Of a stretch of DNA of 64,000 nucleotides, positions 34,506 through 42,705 are shown piece by piece (the stretch's first letter is position 1; every line of letters begins with the position of its first letter). The position numbers and the translations under genes are program-made. The stretch comes from JANPJV01 sp031425695 (GTDB lineage: Bacteria; Pseudomonadota; Gammaproteobacteria; Xanthomonadales; SZUA-5), in NCBI GenBank assembly GCA_031425695.1, contig JANPJV010000301.1, forward strand, positions 1-64,000. The letters run 5' to 3'. The notes below the pieces were generated by a model, which saw only the letters and a program-made list of their open reading frames with translations, made no database searches and was not told where the DNA came from.

Positions 34506-35435
34506 TCAGGATGCGCCCCGGCGCAACCACGTGGACAGCAGTTGCGGAGCCAGCAACTGCATTGACTTGCGGACCGCCAGATCGGCACCGGCGGTGGTCG
34601 CCAGTGCCGTGGCAATCCCGAGTAGCGAGCCGCCCGGGCGCGGGTCCGCATCGCGGGCACACACGAGTGGCACGGCATGCAGCAGCCGGCACCACGCCGG
34701 GAACGCGTGTATCGGCATGGCCGGCTCGGCGTCGCAAAATTCATCCCAATGCGCGGCCAGGCTTGGCGACGCGCAGATTGCGATTTCGGCGCTCTCCGGA
34801 AACGCGAAACAGAGCTCGGCAATATCAGCGAACTCCGCCTTATGATCACTGCCCGCGCGGGCGAGCTCGGCGTGCCAGCACAGCGCAGCTTCGTTGGAGC
34901 GCCAGGCGGAATCCCGTTCCACCGCGGCCATGGCTTGCTCGTACTCGCCCAGCAGGTGGTACAAATAGCTGTGATGCGTATGCGCCGTCGCGGCCTGATA
35001 GGGCCTGTCGTCCGCCTGAGCGAGCAGGCTCCTCAAAGCCAAGTGCACCACCCGATCGGGGTGATCAGCAAGCGCGCGCGCGGCCGCCGGGCGCAGCGCG
35101 GACTCGATCCAATCCAGCGCCGCGCCCGTGTCTTGCCAGCGCGGATGACCGCGTTCAATCGCCTCGATGCAGCATTCCATATCACACGCAAACCCCTCCA
35201 GATCCGGGCACTGAGCTCGAATGAAGGCCAGCTCGGTCCGCACCGAAGCGATCGATGTCTGCTGCAGTGCACGCCGTGCCCGTGCCGCCGCTTGCTCGAT
35301 GGCACTGTCCCGGAACAGATCCAGCTGATCGACCCGCGTTGCCGTCGACGCGCCGCAGCGACCGGCTTGGTTTGTTGGCGACTCCACCCGCGCCGATTCC
35401 GGCGCGAAGAGGTCGAGATTCACGCACTGTGTCAT
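34506..35435 (-). CDS. Hypothetical protein with two sliding-clamp-like motifs at the N-terminus
   Basis: The protein has about 309 residues; the start at MTQCVNLDLF is uncertain and a GTG nine codons upstream is possible. The N-terminus carries VNLDLF and then DQLDLF. QLDLF exactly fits the QL[S/D]LF consensus used by proteins that bind the DNA polymerase beta clamp. The remainder is alpha-helical and Ala/Leu-rich with a SEL1/TPR-like feel (HHSYLYHLLGEYEQAMAAVERDSAWRSNEAALCWHAELA). I recognise no enzyme domain. It is convergent with the alcohol dehydrogenase gene. Confidence 0.6.
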   Translation of the reverse strand: MTQCVNLDLFAPESARVESPTNQAGRCGASTATRVDQLDLFRDSAIEQAAARARRALQQTSIASVRTELAFIRAQCPDLEGFACDMECCIEAIERGHPRWQDTGAALDWIESALRPAAARALADHPDRVVHLALRSLLAQADDRPYQAATAHTHHSYLYHLLGEYEQAMAAVERDSAWRSNEAALCWHAELARAGSDHKAEFADIAELCFAFPESAEIAICASPSLAAHWDEFCDAEPAMPIHAFPAWCRLLHAVPLVCARDADPRPGGSLLGIATALATTAGADLAVRKSMQLLAPQLLSTWLRRGAS

Positions 35436-35832
35436 GGAACGACGCGCAGTTTCAAAGGCCACGAATTAGAGCCGGGTGCGGGGCGAAATCAAGTGGCGGA
35501 TCGATCCGTCGATGGCACACGGCCAATCTCATTCTCACGGCTGCACGAGCATCTCCGCGCGGTCTCTTGCGGGCCGACAAGCCTGTGCTCCATGGAAGTG
35601 CAGTGCCCGGCGCGCCATTCGAAAACGGCCCGCTTGCGCACGGTTGGCAATACGAGATTTCGCACTGCCTGTGCGCGGCAGATCGCTCATGCAGGCGGGG
35701 CGCTCCACCCCAACCGGGACCAGGTCTGGTCATCCCGCCCGGGCTTTACATCCGGGTGAGCGCTTCGGAGCGCTGCGGGAAAACCACCAGACCCTGGCGC
35801 TGGCTGCCGATTTGCAAACAGTAACGCACCGG

Positions 35833-35863
35833 TTGACACCGTACTGCGGTACGGGACTACGGT
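35833..35863 (+). promoter_or_regulatory. MerR-type promoter with 19-bp spacer and dyad
   Basis: -35 TTGACA (35833-35838), a 19-base spacer, then -10 TACGGT (35858-35863). The spacer begins with the dyad CCGTAC-TGCG-GTACGG. An over-long 19-base spacer with a centred dyad is the hallmark of promoters twisted by MerR-family activators. It lies 44 bases before the start of the phospholipase-A2-like gene, and a MerR-family gene follows that gene. Nothing else supportable is seen in 35436-35907. Confidence 0.7.
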
Positions 35864-35907
35864 CACTGAACTCGGGGCGCGGTGTCCCGAATTTGGAGCA
35901 GGCCGAT

Positions 35908-36903
35908 ATGAAAATTCCAGCGCCACCACGAGCAACGCTGTTTACGCTAGCGCTTTTTGCCGCGACGTTCGCGCTGGCAGCGCCGGCGCCTGCGGTGCAC
36001 GAACACTCGGCGTCGGAGGCGGCGCAGTCGTCCGATGTGGCAGAGCGCCCCATTGAAGCCGGCGCCATCCGTTTGAACGACGCGAAGAGCTCCAGTGACG
36101 ACCTGGCCGGATCGGTGTGGAGCAAGTCCGGTTCGATGTCGTTCCAGAGCATCAGCACCACCCACGGAAAGTCGACGGTTCGCGGCGCCAAGCCTGACCT
36201 GGTCGAGGCGACGCTCGTGGTCAATGGCATGCAGATCAAGCATGTTTTCGACTCCCTGCAAAACAATGTCACGATCAGCACGACCGAGTCGGTAAAGCTC
36301 GAAAAGGCCGACGTCGAGGTTCTGCGGACTTTCCAGCAAGAGTTTGGCAAGGCTGTGCTGTCGGCGGACACCTTCATGAGCATGCCGCGCGCGACTGAAG
36401 TCATATACCGGCTCAGTGAAATGTACTCGGAAGCCCCGTACGGAATTGACCTGCCAAAGATGCGAGTGATCGATTTCAACATCGACCCTGAGCAGAATGC
36501 CGATATCGACCCTGGGCAGAATGCCGTTGCCGGTGGGCTGGTGTTCGGAAGCACGGAAAAAGCCTGTGGCCAGGCAGGCGGGGGTTTCATCGACCTGCAC
36601 GATACGGCCAATGTGTGTGATAGAGGCGCCTTCTATCGCAATGCACATCATGACTTTTGCCCGAATCACGATTACATATCGAACAATCAAAAATACGGCT
36701 GCGGTAGTTCCGATTGTTACGGCCGCTGCGGCGGTGGTTGCGGCGCACTCAACGGACAGGGCGCCTGGCAGAAGGACTGCCTTGACCATGACGTCTGCAA
36801 TCGCAGTCACAACTCGCAGTTTGGGGGTTGCGGTGACGAATGGAACGAAGCGGCTGACGACTACCTCAACGGCGCCATCCACTGCATTTTCGACCATTGC
36901 TGA
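35908..36903 (+). CDS. Exported protein with phospholipase-A2-like C-terminal domain
   Basis: The 331-residue protein has a signal peptide (TLFTLALFAATFALA, cleavage near APA). A middle region of about 200 residues with no recognised domain contains a short duplicated NIDPEQNADIDPGQNA. The Cys-rich C-terminus reads KYGCGSSDCYGRCGGGCGALNG and then WQKDCLDHDVCNRSHNSQFGGCGDEW. The YGRCGGGCG loop followed by DCLDHDVC resembles the calcium loop and CCxxHDxC active site of secreted PLA2, with one Cys replaced by Leu. It may hydrolyse phospholipids or be a structural relative. GGAG lies before the ATG. A MerR-type promoter stands just upstream. Confidence 0.72.
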   Translation: MKIPAPPRATLFTLALFAATFALAAPAPAVHEHSASEAAQSSDVAERPIEAGAIRLNDAKSSSDDLAGSVWSKSGSMSFQSISTTHGKSTVRGAKPDLVEATLVVNGMQIKHVFDSLQNNVTISTTESVKLEKADVEVLRTFQQEFGKAVLSADTFMSMPRATEVIYRLSEMYSEAPYGIDLPKMRVIDFNIDPEQNADIDPGQNAVAGGLVFGSTEKACGQAGGGFIDLHDTANVCDRGAFYRNAHHDFCPNHDYISNNQKYGCGSSDCYGRCGGGCGALNGQGAWQKDCLDHDVCNRSHNSQFGGCGDEWNEAADDYLNGAIHCIFDHC

Positions 36904-37019
36904 GCTGCCGAAGGGAGGCAGGTGCTGCGCGCCTGTCTCCCTCCGGAGTGACAATCTTCGTGACGTGTGGCATGTCGGCCCCCAGGCAACATCGCAGACG
37001 CGCTAAGGTTCGTTACCAT

Positions 37020-37035
37020 CGCCGGATATCCGGCG
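37020..37035. promoter_or_regulatory. Perfect 16-bp palindrome upstream of the MerR gene
   Basis: CGCCGGATATCCGGCG is fully self-complementary and lies directly before the GGGGAG ribosome site of the MerR-family gene. It could be an operator or a hairpin masking the start. It differs from the dyad at 35839. Confidence 0.5.
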
Positions 37036-37050
37036 AACCGGGGAGTGACA

Positions 37051-37533
37051 TTGCGCATCGGGGAGCTTGCCAGGCTAGCGGATGTCGGCGTTGAGACTGT
37101 CCGCTTCTACCAGCGGAGTGCGATCCTGCCTCTGCCCCCGAAGCCCCCAGGCGGCATACGTTGCTATTCCGAGGAGCATCTGAAGCTCTTGCAGCGGATT
37201 CGCGTGGCCCGCGAGGTGGGCTTTTCCTTGGCGGAGATTCAAAGCGCCTTCTCGCGATTCAATCAGCCCTGCGCGGTCACCCACGGGTACGCCATGCACA
37301 AGCTGCTCCGGGTCACCGAGCAGATCAATCGCTTTACGCGGATGTCGATCTGCCTGGAGGCCTGGATCCGCTTCTGCGAGGAAGATTCCGCACGCTCCGT
37401 TCGCGATGCGATTGAAACGACAGTGGGTCCCTTGAGTGCTCAAACGATGGGCGAACTCAAGGACAAACGCACGAAGCCCAATAGATCGCCACGTACACGC
37501 GCTAGAAAGCGCCTCTCGCGGACTGATCCATAG
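37051..37533 (+). CDS. MerR-family transcriptional regulator
   Basis: The 160-residue protein starts at a TTG five bases after GGGGAG, giving the family start RIGELARLADVGVETVRFYQR. A GTG two codons upstream is possible. The winged helix continues GGIRCYSEEHLKLLQRIRVAREVGFSLAEIQSAF. The effector part has Cys residues in NQPCAVTHGYAMHKL and SICLEAWIRFCEED. The first Cys is near the position of MerR Cys82, but the later CxxC-type loop is different, so the ligand is uncertain. It lies 147 bases after the PLA2-like gene and may control it. Confidence 0.82.
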   Translation: MRIGELARLADVGVETVRFYQRSAILPLPPKPPGGIRCYSEEHLKLLQRIRVAREVGFSLAEIQSAFSRFNQPCAVTHGYAMHKLLRVTEQINRFTRMSICLEAWIRFCEEDSARSVRDAIETTVGPLSAQTMGELKDKRTKPNRSPRTRARKRLSRTDP

Positions 37534-37709
37534 CACTTGTGCCGGTGCGGCACTGCGCCGCGCGGCTGTACCGACCTCTGCTGCGTCCTTTTTTGAGCTG
37601 CCGGTGCGGCGGTGCGCTCAGCAATTCGGTGTTTTGGGAGCGAGGGTGTCGGCAAGGCCGACCCACGGCAGCTGGGAGACGTATCCTCTGTTGCAAAACG
37701 AGACCTCGC

Positions 37710-38651
37710 ATGGCCCAGGGCACGCACGATTTTGTCGACGATCCGCGCAATGCGCAGGTCCTGATCTACCTCAATGGGCAGTTGGTGCCACGGGCGCAGG
37801 CCATGGTGTCGGTATTCGATTCCGGCTTCATCCTGGGTGATGGTGTGTGGGAAGGATTGCGCGTCGTCAACGGCCATCCGGCCTTCCTCGACGCGCATCT
37901 CGACCGCCTGTACGAGGGCGCCAAGGCGATCGCGCTCGATATCGGCATGGACCGCCAGCAGCTCACGGCGGCGATATACGCCACGCTCGGCGCCAATGGG
38001 ATGCACGATGGCGCGCACCTGCGGCTGATGGTCACCCGCGGGCTCAAGCGCACGCCGTACCAGGACCCGCGCGTCTGCATCGGCCCGGCCACGGTGGTGA
38101 TCATTGCCGAGTACAAGAATCCGCTACCGGAGACACTGGAGCGCGGCCTCACGCTGTTCACCGTGCACGTGCGCCGCGGCTACCCGGATGTGCAGGATCC
38201 CAAGCTCAACAGCCACAGCAAGCTCAACTGCATCACCGCCTGCATCCAGGCGGCGACGGCGGGTGCGGATGAAGCCCTGATGCTCGACCCGCATGGGTTC
38301 GTCGCGACCTGCAACTCGACCCATTTCTTCATCGTCCGGCGCGGCCAGGTGTGGACCTCGAGCGGCGATTACTGCCTGCCCGGCATCACCCGCGCCAACG
38401 TGCTGCAACTGTGCCGCGACCACGGCATCCCCGCCTTCGAGCGCAACTTCAGCCTGACCGAGGTCTATGGCGCCGACGAAGCTTTCGTCACCGGAACCTT
38501 TGCCGGACTGGTACCGGTCAGCACGATCGATGGCCGGGTGCTCGGCTCTGCAAGCACCTCGGGTCGACCCGTGATCCAGCGCCTGCAGGCGCTGTATCGT
38601 GAGTTGGCGCAGCGTGAGGTGCTCGACTGCGGCGAGCGCGCCGGTCCATGA
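37710..38651 (+). CDS. Class IV PLP aminotransferase (branched-chain/D-amino-acid type)
   Basis: The 313-residue fold-type IV enzyme shows YLNGQLVPRAQAMVSVFDSGFILGDGVWEGLRV, HLRLMVTRG, the PLP-lysine region DPKLNSHSKLNCITACIQAA, DEALMLDPHGFVATCNSTHFFIVRRGQVWT and the phosphate-binding GITRANVLQLC. It transfers an amino group between an amino acid and a keto acid. Length and motifs are close to IlvE but also to D-amino-acid transaminase and aminodeoxychorismate lyase. The stop overlaps the next start (ATGA). The next gene is a sulfotransferase-like protein, and the pair is reported as a fused protein in plants, so the two probably act together. Confidence 0.87.
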   Translation: MAQGTHDFVDDPRNAQVLIYLNGQLVPRAQAMVSVFDSGFILGDGVWEGLRVVNGHPAFLDAHLDRLYEGAKAIALDIGMDRQQLTAAIYATLGANGMHDGAHLRLMVTRGLKRTPYQDPRVCIGPATVVIIAEYKNPLPETLERGLTLFTVHVRRGYPDVQDPKLNSHSKLNCITACIQAATAGADEALMLDPHGFVATCNSTHFFIVRRGQVWTSSGDYCLPGITRANVLQLCRDHGIPAFERNFSLTEVYGADEAFVTGTFAGLVPVSTIDGRVLGSASTSGRPVIQRLQALYRELAQREVLDCGERAGP

Positions 38652-39385
38652 GCGCGCCAACCCGCATTGCGATGTGGTCGGGGCCGCGCAACATCTCCAC
38701 GGCGATGATGCGGGCGTGGGAAAACCGCGGCGATTGCACAGTCAGCGACGAGCCGCTGTATGCCCACTATCTCAAAGCGACGGGCGCCGACCATCCGGCG
38801 CGCGATGAAGTCATCGCCGCCGGCGAAACCGACTGGCGTCGCGTAGTCGATGATCTCACCGGCCCGATTCCGGATGGCCAGCCAATCTGGTACCAGAAGC
38901 ACATGTGCCATCACCTGTTGCCGCACATGGATCGCGAATGGATCGGCTCGTTGACCAACGTCCTGCTGATCCGCGATCCGCACGAGGTGGTCGCCTCGTA
39001 CCTGCGCACGCGCGATACGGTCACGCCGGAAGACATTGGCCTGCCACAGCAGCAAGCGCTATTTCATTGGCTACGCGCGCGCAACGGTGTGCCACCGCCG
39101 GTACTCGACGCGGGCGAATTTCTGCAGGATCCGCGCGCGCACTTGAGCGCCCTTTGCGCGCTGCTGGGCATCAGCTTCGATGAGCGCATGTTGCATTGGC
39201 CACCGGGCCCACGCGCCAGCGATGGCATCTGGGCGCCACATTGGTATCACGCGGTCTGGCAATCGACCGGGTTCGACCAGCCGCATGGACGGCGCCAGCC
39301 CTTGAGCCCTGCGGCCGTTCGCGTCGTCGCGGAGTGCCGGGACGCCTATCAGGATTTGCACGCGCACCGGATGCGCGTCGATTGA
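38648..39385 (+). CDS. Sulfotransferase-like protein
   Basis: The 245-residue protein has the N-terminal RIAMWSGPRNISTAMMRAWENRGDC, which fits the PAPS 5'-phosphosulfate loop position of P-loop sulfotransferases (S.PR..ST). The middle LTNVLLIRDPHEVVASYLRTRDTVTPEDIG has the RDP..V..S motif for the 3'-phosphate. It belongs to the group found with class IV aminotransferases. The substrate is unknown; a small hydroxylated or amino compound made by the upstream enzyme is possible. Confidence 0.8.
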   Translation: MSAPTRIAMWSGPRNISTAMMRAWENRGDCTVSDEPLYAHYLKATGADHPARDEVIAAGETDWRRVVDDLTGPIPDGQPIWYQKHMCHHLLPHMDREWIGSLTNVLLIRDPHEVVASYLRTRDTVTPEDIGLPQQQALFHWLRARNGVPPPVLDAGEFLQDPRAHLSALCALLGISFDERMLHWPPGPRASDGIWAPHWYHAVWQSTGFDQPHGRRQPLSPAAVRVVAECRDAYQDLHAHRMRVD

Positions 39386-39458
39386 GGCGCAAGTCAGCGA
39401 CCCCTGCGCAGGCGTTCAGTACGAGACGCGCGCGAAGTAGCTACACTCGCTTGCGCCA

Positions 39459-39866
39459 ATGTCATCCGCAACGAGGTCGATAGGCTCGCCTGTGTTCCGC
39501 CGCTACCGCCATCGTCGCTGGATCGCGCTGTTCGCGCTGATGGCGCTGCTGTTCCAGCAGTTCGCGGTGGCCGCATATTTGTGCCCGCAAGAACAGTTGG
39601 AGCGCTCCGCGGGTGTCGCCACGGGGGCGCCGTGCCACGCCTCGCGAGCGGTCGATTCGGCACTCTGCCACGAGCATTGCTTTCCGAGCCCGGCTTCGCC
39701 CGATCACACCGCGGTCGTGAGCATCGCGGCAGCGCTGTTGCCGGTCACCGCCTGGGTTCGCGAATGCGCCGGATCGACGGGCAAGCGCATGCAGACGCTT
39801 GCTGGGTTGATCGAACGCGTGCACCCGCCACCGCTGACCGTGCGGCACTGCAGCTTCCAGATTTGA
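39459..39866 (+). CDS. Small Cys/His-containing membrane or periplasmic protein at the head of the cus operon
   Basis: The 135-residue protein has an arginine-rich start (FRRYRHRRW), one hydrophobic segment (IALFALMALLFQQFAVAAYL) and a periplasmic tail with YLCPQEQ, GAPCHASRAVDSALCHEHCFPSP and RHCSFQI. The CHEHC cluster suggests metal binding. It ends 68 bases before the outer-membrane component of the CusCBA pump. Small proteins of this design often precede copper efflux genes in Xanthomonadales, but I recognise no named family. The start codon is uncertain. Confidence 0.6.
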   Translation: MSSATRSIGSPVFRRYRHRRWIALFALMALLFQQFAVAAYLCPQEQLERSAGVATGAPCHASRAVDSALCHEHCFPSPASPDHTAVVSIAAALLPVTAWVRECAGSTGKRMQTLAGLIERVHPPPLTVRHCSFQI

Positions 39867-39934
39867 GCTTCCACATCGAGTGACCTCAAGTGCCGCCTGC
39901 GGGCGGTTCTCCCGTCTTCGTGGTGGAGGTTGTC

Positions 39935-41215
39935 GTGAATTTTCCTGTTCCTCATTGCGCGCGCCCGGGCCTGGCGCTGTCCCTGGTGCTCGGTCTCTCG
40001 CTGCTGAGCCCGGCGCTCAAGGCCGAGCCGCCTCCATTGTCGCTGTTCGATGCTGTGCAACTGGCCGAACGCCAAGCGCCGCAGATCCGCGCGCGCGACG
40101 CCGCCATCGCTGCGGCCGAGGCCGCCATCGGCCCGGCCGGTGAGTTGCCGGATCCGGAGCTCATCCTCGGTATCGAGAATCTGCCCATCGATGGCGACGA
40201 GCGCTTGAGCCTCACCGATGACTTCATGACCATGCGCAAGCTCGGCTTCATGCAGTCCTTTCCGCGCCGCGAGAAGCGCCTGCTGCGGGCCGAACGCGCC
40301 ACGAGCGAGGCCGCGCGCGAGCGTTCGCTGCTGATCAGTGAGCGCTTGGGCGTTCACGAAGCGGTTGCGCGCGCCTGGATTGCGGTGGCGATCGCCGAGC
40401 AGCGCGCGCGGCTCTTGCAGGAGCTTGCAGCGACTGCTGATGCGCAACTGGCCGCCGCAACCGCCGCGCTGACGGCCGGGCGCGGCTCCGCAGCGGACGG
40501 AATCAACGCGCGCAGCGCGGTGGTCGCGCTGCGGGATCGAATCCTGGCAGCGCAGGCGCAGGTCGATACGGCGCGTTCCGACCTCAAGCGTTGGCTGCCT
40601 GGGTTCGCAGACGCGAAGCTGGCGCCGGCACCCGACTGGTTCGATCTCGGTGTGGAGGCCGACGCGCTTGCCGGCAAGATTGCCCATCACCGCGAACTTC
40701 TGGCGTTCGCCGCAGCCGAGCATGCGGCGGCGACTGAGGTGGCGCTCGCGCGCGCCGAGAAGCGTCCGGATTGGTCGCTCGAAATGGCCTACGCGCAGCG
40801 GGGGCCGCAGTACTCGAACATGCTGTCGGTGCAGGTGCGGGTCGGCTTGCCAATCTTTGCGGGCTCGCGCCAGGAGCCGACCATCGCCGCCAAACAGGCC
40901 CTGCTCACCGGCATCGAAGCCGAGCGCGAGGCGGCGCTACGCATGCACGGTGCCGAGCTCGAGCGGACGGTCACGGTGTGGCGCAGCAGCGCCGAGCGTC
41001 TGCGTCGCTATCAACGTGATCTGCTGCCATTGGCCGAGGAGCGCACGGCGGTGGCGCTTGCTGCCTACCGCGGCGGCAGCGGCGATCTGCAGGCCGTGCT
41101 GGTCACCCTCGAAGCGGCCATTGAACAGCGCCTGGCCTATGTCGATTTGACCGATACCTTGGCGCAGGCCTGGGCCACGCTGCACTTCGCCTTTCCGCAG
41201 GAGGGCGCGCGATGA
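39935..41215 (+). CDS. Outer-membrane channel of a heavy-metal RND pump (CusC/CzcC type)
   Basis: The 426-residue protein starts at a GTG preceded by GGAGG five bases upstream. A signal peptide (LALSLVLGLSLLSPALKA) is followed by TolC-family helices: LSLFDAVQLAERQAPQIRARDAAIAAAEAAIGPAGELPDPEL in the first repeat and GSRQEPTIAAKQALLTGIEAEREAALR in the second. It forms the trimeric exit duct for the CusBA complex. Its stop overlaps the adaptor gene start (ATGA). Confidence 0.88.
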   Translation: MNFPVPHCARPGLALSLVLGLSLLSPALKAEPPPLSLFDAVQLAERQAPQIRARDAAIAAAEAAIGPAGELPDPELILGIENLPIDGDERLSLTDDFMTMRKLGFMQSFPRREKRLLRAERATSEAARERSLLISERLGVHEAVARAWIAVAIAEQRARLLQELAATADAQLAAATAALTAGRGSAADGINARSAVVALRDRILAAQAQVDTARSDLKRWLPGFADAKLAPAPDWFDLGVEADALAGKIAHHRELLAFAAAEHAAATEVALARAEKRPDWSLEMAYAQRGPQYSNMLSVQVRVGLPIFAGSRQEPTIAAKQALLTGIEAEREAALRMHGAELERTVTVWRSSAERLRRYQRDLLPLAEERTAVALAAYRGGSGDLQAVLVTLEAAIEQRLAYVDLTDTLAQAWATLHFAFPQEGAR

Positions 41216-42705
41216 GCCGCCTGCGCTTGCTACTGGTCCTGCTGCTTGGCGTGGTCGTCGGCAGCGCCGCGACGTGGTGGTTCACGAAAGCTCCGCAAGA
41301 AGCGCGTTCAGACGAGCCCAGGCCAACGGCTGAACAGACCGTGCTCTATTGGTACGACCCGATGGTCCCGAATCAGCATTTCGACCAGCCGGGCAAATCG
41401 CCGTTCATGGACATGCAGCTGGTCCCGAAGTACGCCGGAGCGGCCGAAGATGCGGCGGGGACGGTCAGCATCGATCCGCGGCTGGTGCAGAACCTCGGCG
41501 TACGCACCGCAACTGCGCAACGCGGCCGGCTTGGCGTCAGTGTTCGCGCCACCGGATCGGTGGCCTTCGACGAGGGTGCGATCACCTGGGTGCAGGCACG
41601 CGTCGCCGGCATCGTCGAACGTCTGCATGTACGAACCACGCTGATGCGGGTCGACCAGGGCCAGCCGCTGCTGACCCTGATCGCACCCGAATGGACGGCC
41701 GCACAGGCCGAGTATCTGGCGTTGCGCCAGACGCGCAGCGCGGGGCTCGATGGCTTGCGCGCGGCAGCGCGCCAACGGCTGGTGCTGCTCGGCATGAGCG
41801 AAGGCCAGATACGCGCGGTGGAACGTAGCGGCCGCGCGCAGGATCGCATCACCGTTAGCGCCGCGCACGCTGGGGTCATCGGCGAACTGAGTGTGCGCGA
41901 GGGCGCCAGCGTCATGGCCGGCACGCCATTGATGCGCATCAACGGCCTCGACTCGGTGTGGATCAATGCGGCGATTCCCGAAACGCAGATCGGACGCGTG
42001 CCGGCCGGCGCCACGGTGACCGTGGAATTGGCGGCCTATCCCGGGATGAGCTTCGCGGGCGTGATCGACGCCCTGCTGCCGGATCTGGATGCGGCCACGC
42101 GCACGCAGGTTGCCCGCATCCGCGTGCCGAATGCGGACGGACGATTGCTGCCGGGGATGTTCGCGCAGATCAAGATCGAGGCCGCTGAGAACGCGGCTCA
42201 TCTGGTCCTGGTGCCCACCGAGGCGGTGATCGCGACCGGCACGCGCGATGTGGTCATCGTCGATGCCGGCGATGGCCGCTTCCGCGCGCAGGAGGTGCGC
42301 ATAGGCGACGAGGCGAACGGCCAGACGGCCGTGCTGGAAGGCTTGTCTGACGGCGATCGGGTGGTCCTGTCCGGTCAGTTCCTGGTCGACTCGGAAGCCA
42401 GTCTGATCGGGACGCTGGCAAGGCTGGAGACCAGCCCAGCGGATGACGCTGGCAGTGCGGCGGCCGAACGCCACTCGGCCCAGGGCGTGATCGAAGACAC
42501 CAACGGCCACACCTGGACCATCGCCACCGACGCCATCCCGTCCTTGCAGATGGGCGCGATGTCGATGCGCTTCTATCACCCGGAGCATCTGCCGGAAGAC
42601 CAGTTCAAGGCTGGCGCGCGGGTCAGCTTGTCCTTCTTCCGAAACGCCGATGGCGAATTCGAAATCGCCGAAGTCGCGGTCGTCGCGCAGGCGCCCACGC
42701 CATGA
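41212..42705 (+). CDS. cusB: RND periplasmic adaptor CusB with metal-binding N-terminus and fused CusF-like domain
   Basis: The 497-residue protein starts with a membrane anchor/signal (RLRLLLVLLLGVVVGSAATWW). A heavy-metal-binding motif follows at about 46-74 (YWYDPMVPNQHFDQPGKSPFMDM, then LVPKY). Then come the barrel-sandwich, helical hairpin and beta-barrel parts typical of membrane fusion proteins (VQARVAGIVERLHVRTTLMRVDQGQPLLTLIAPEW, FVYP-like pores absent). The C-terminal ~85 residues (GVIEDTNGHTWTIATDAIP, SLQMGAMSMRF) resemble the small copper chaperone CusF with its Met-rich strand. It passes Cu(I)/Ag(I) to CusA. ATGA overlaps link it with both neighbours. Confidence 0.9.
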   Translation: MSRLRLLLVLLLGVVVGSAATWWFTKAPQEARSDEPRPTAEQTVLYWYDPMVPNQHFDQPGKSPFMDMQLVPKYAGAAEDAAGTVSIDPRLVQNLGVRTATAQRGRLGVSVRATGSVAFDEGAITWVQARVAGIVERLHVRTTLMRVDQGQPLLTLIAPEWTAAQAEYLALRQTRSAGLDGLRAAARQRLVLLGMSEGQIRAVERSGRAQDRITVSAAHAGVIGELSVREGASVMAGTPLMRINGLDSVWINAAIPETQIGRVPAGATVTVELAAYPGMSFAGVIDALLPDLDAATRTQVARIRVPNADGRLLPGMFAQIKIEAAENAAHLVLVPTEAVIATGTRDVVIVDAGDGRFRAQEVRIGDEANGQTAVLEGLSDGDRVVLSGQFLVDSEASLIGTLARLETSPADDAGSAAAERHSAQGVIEDTNGHTWTIATDAIPSLQMGAMSMRFYHPEHLPEDQFKAGARVSLSFFRNADGEFEIAEVAVVAQAPTP

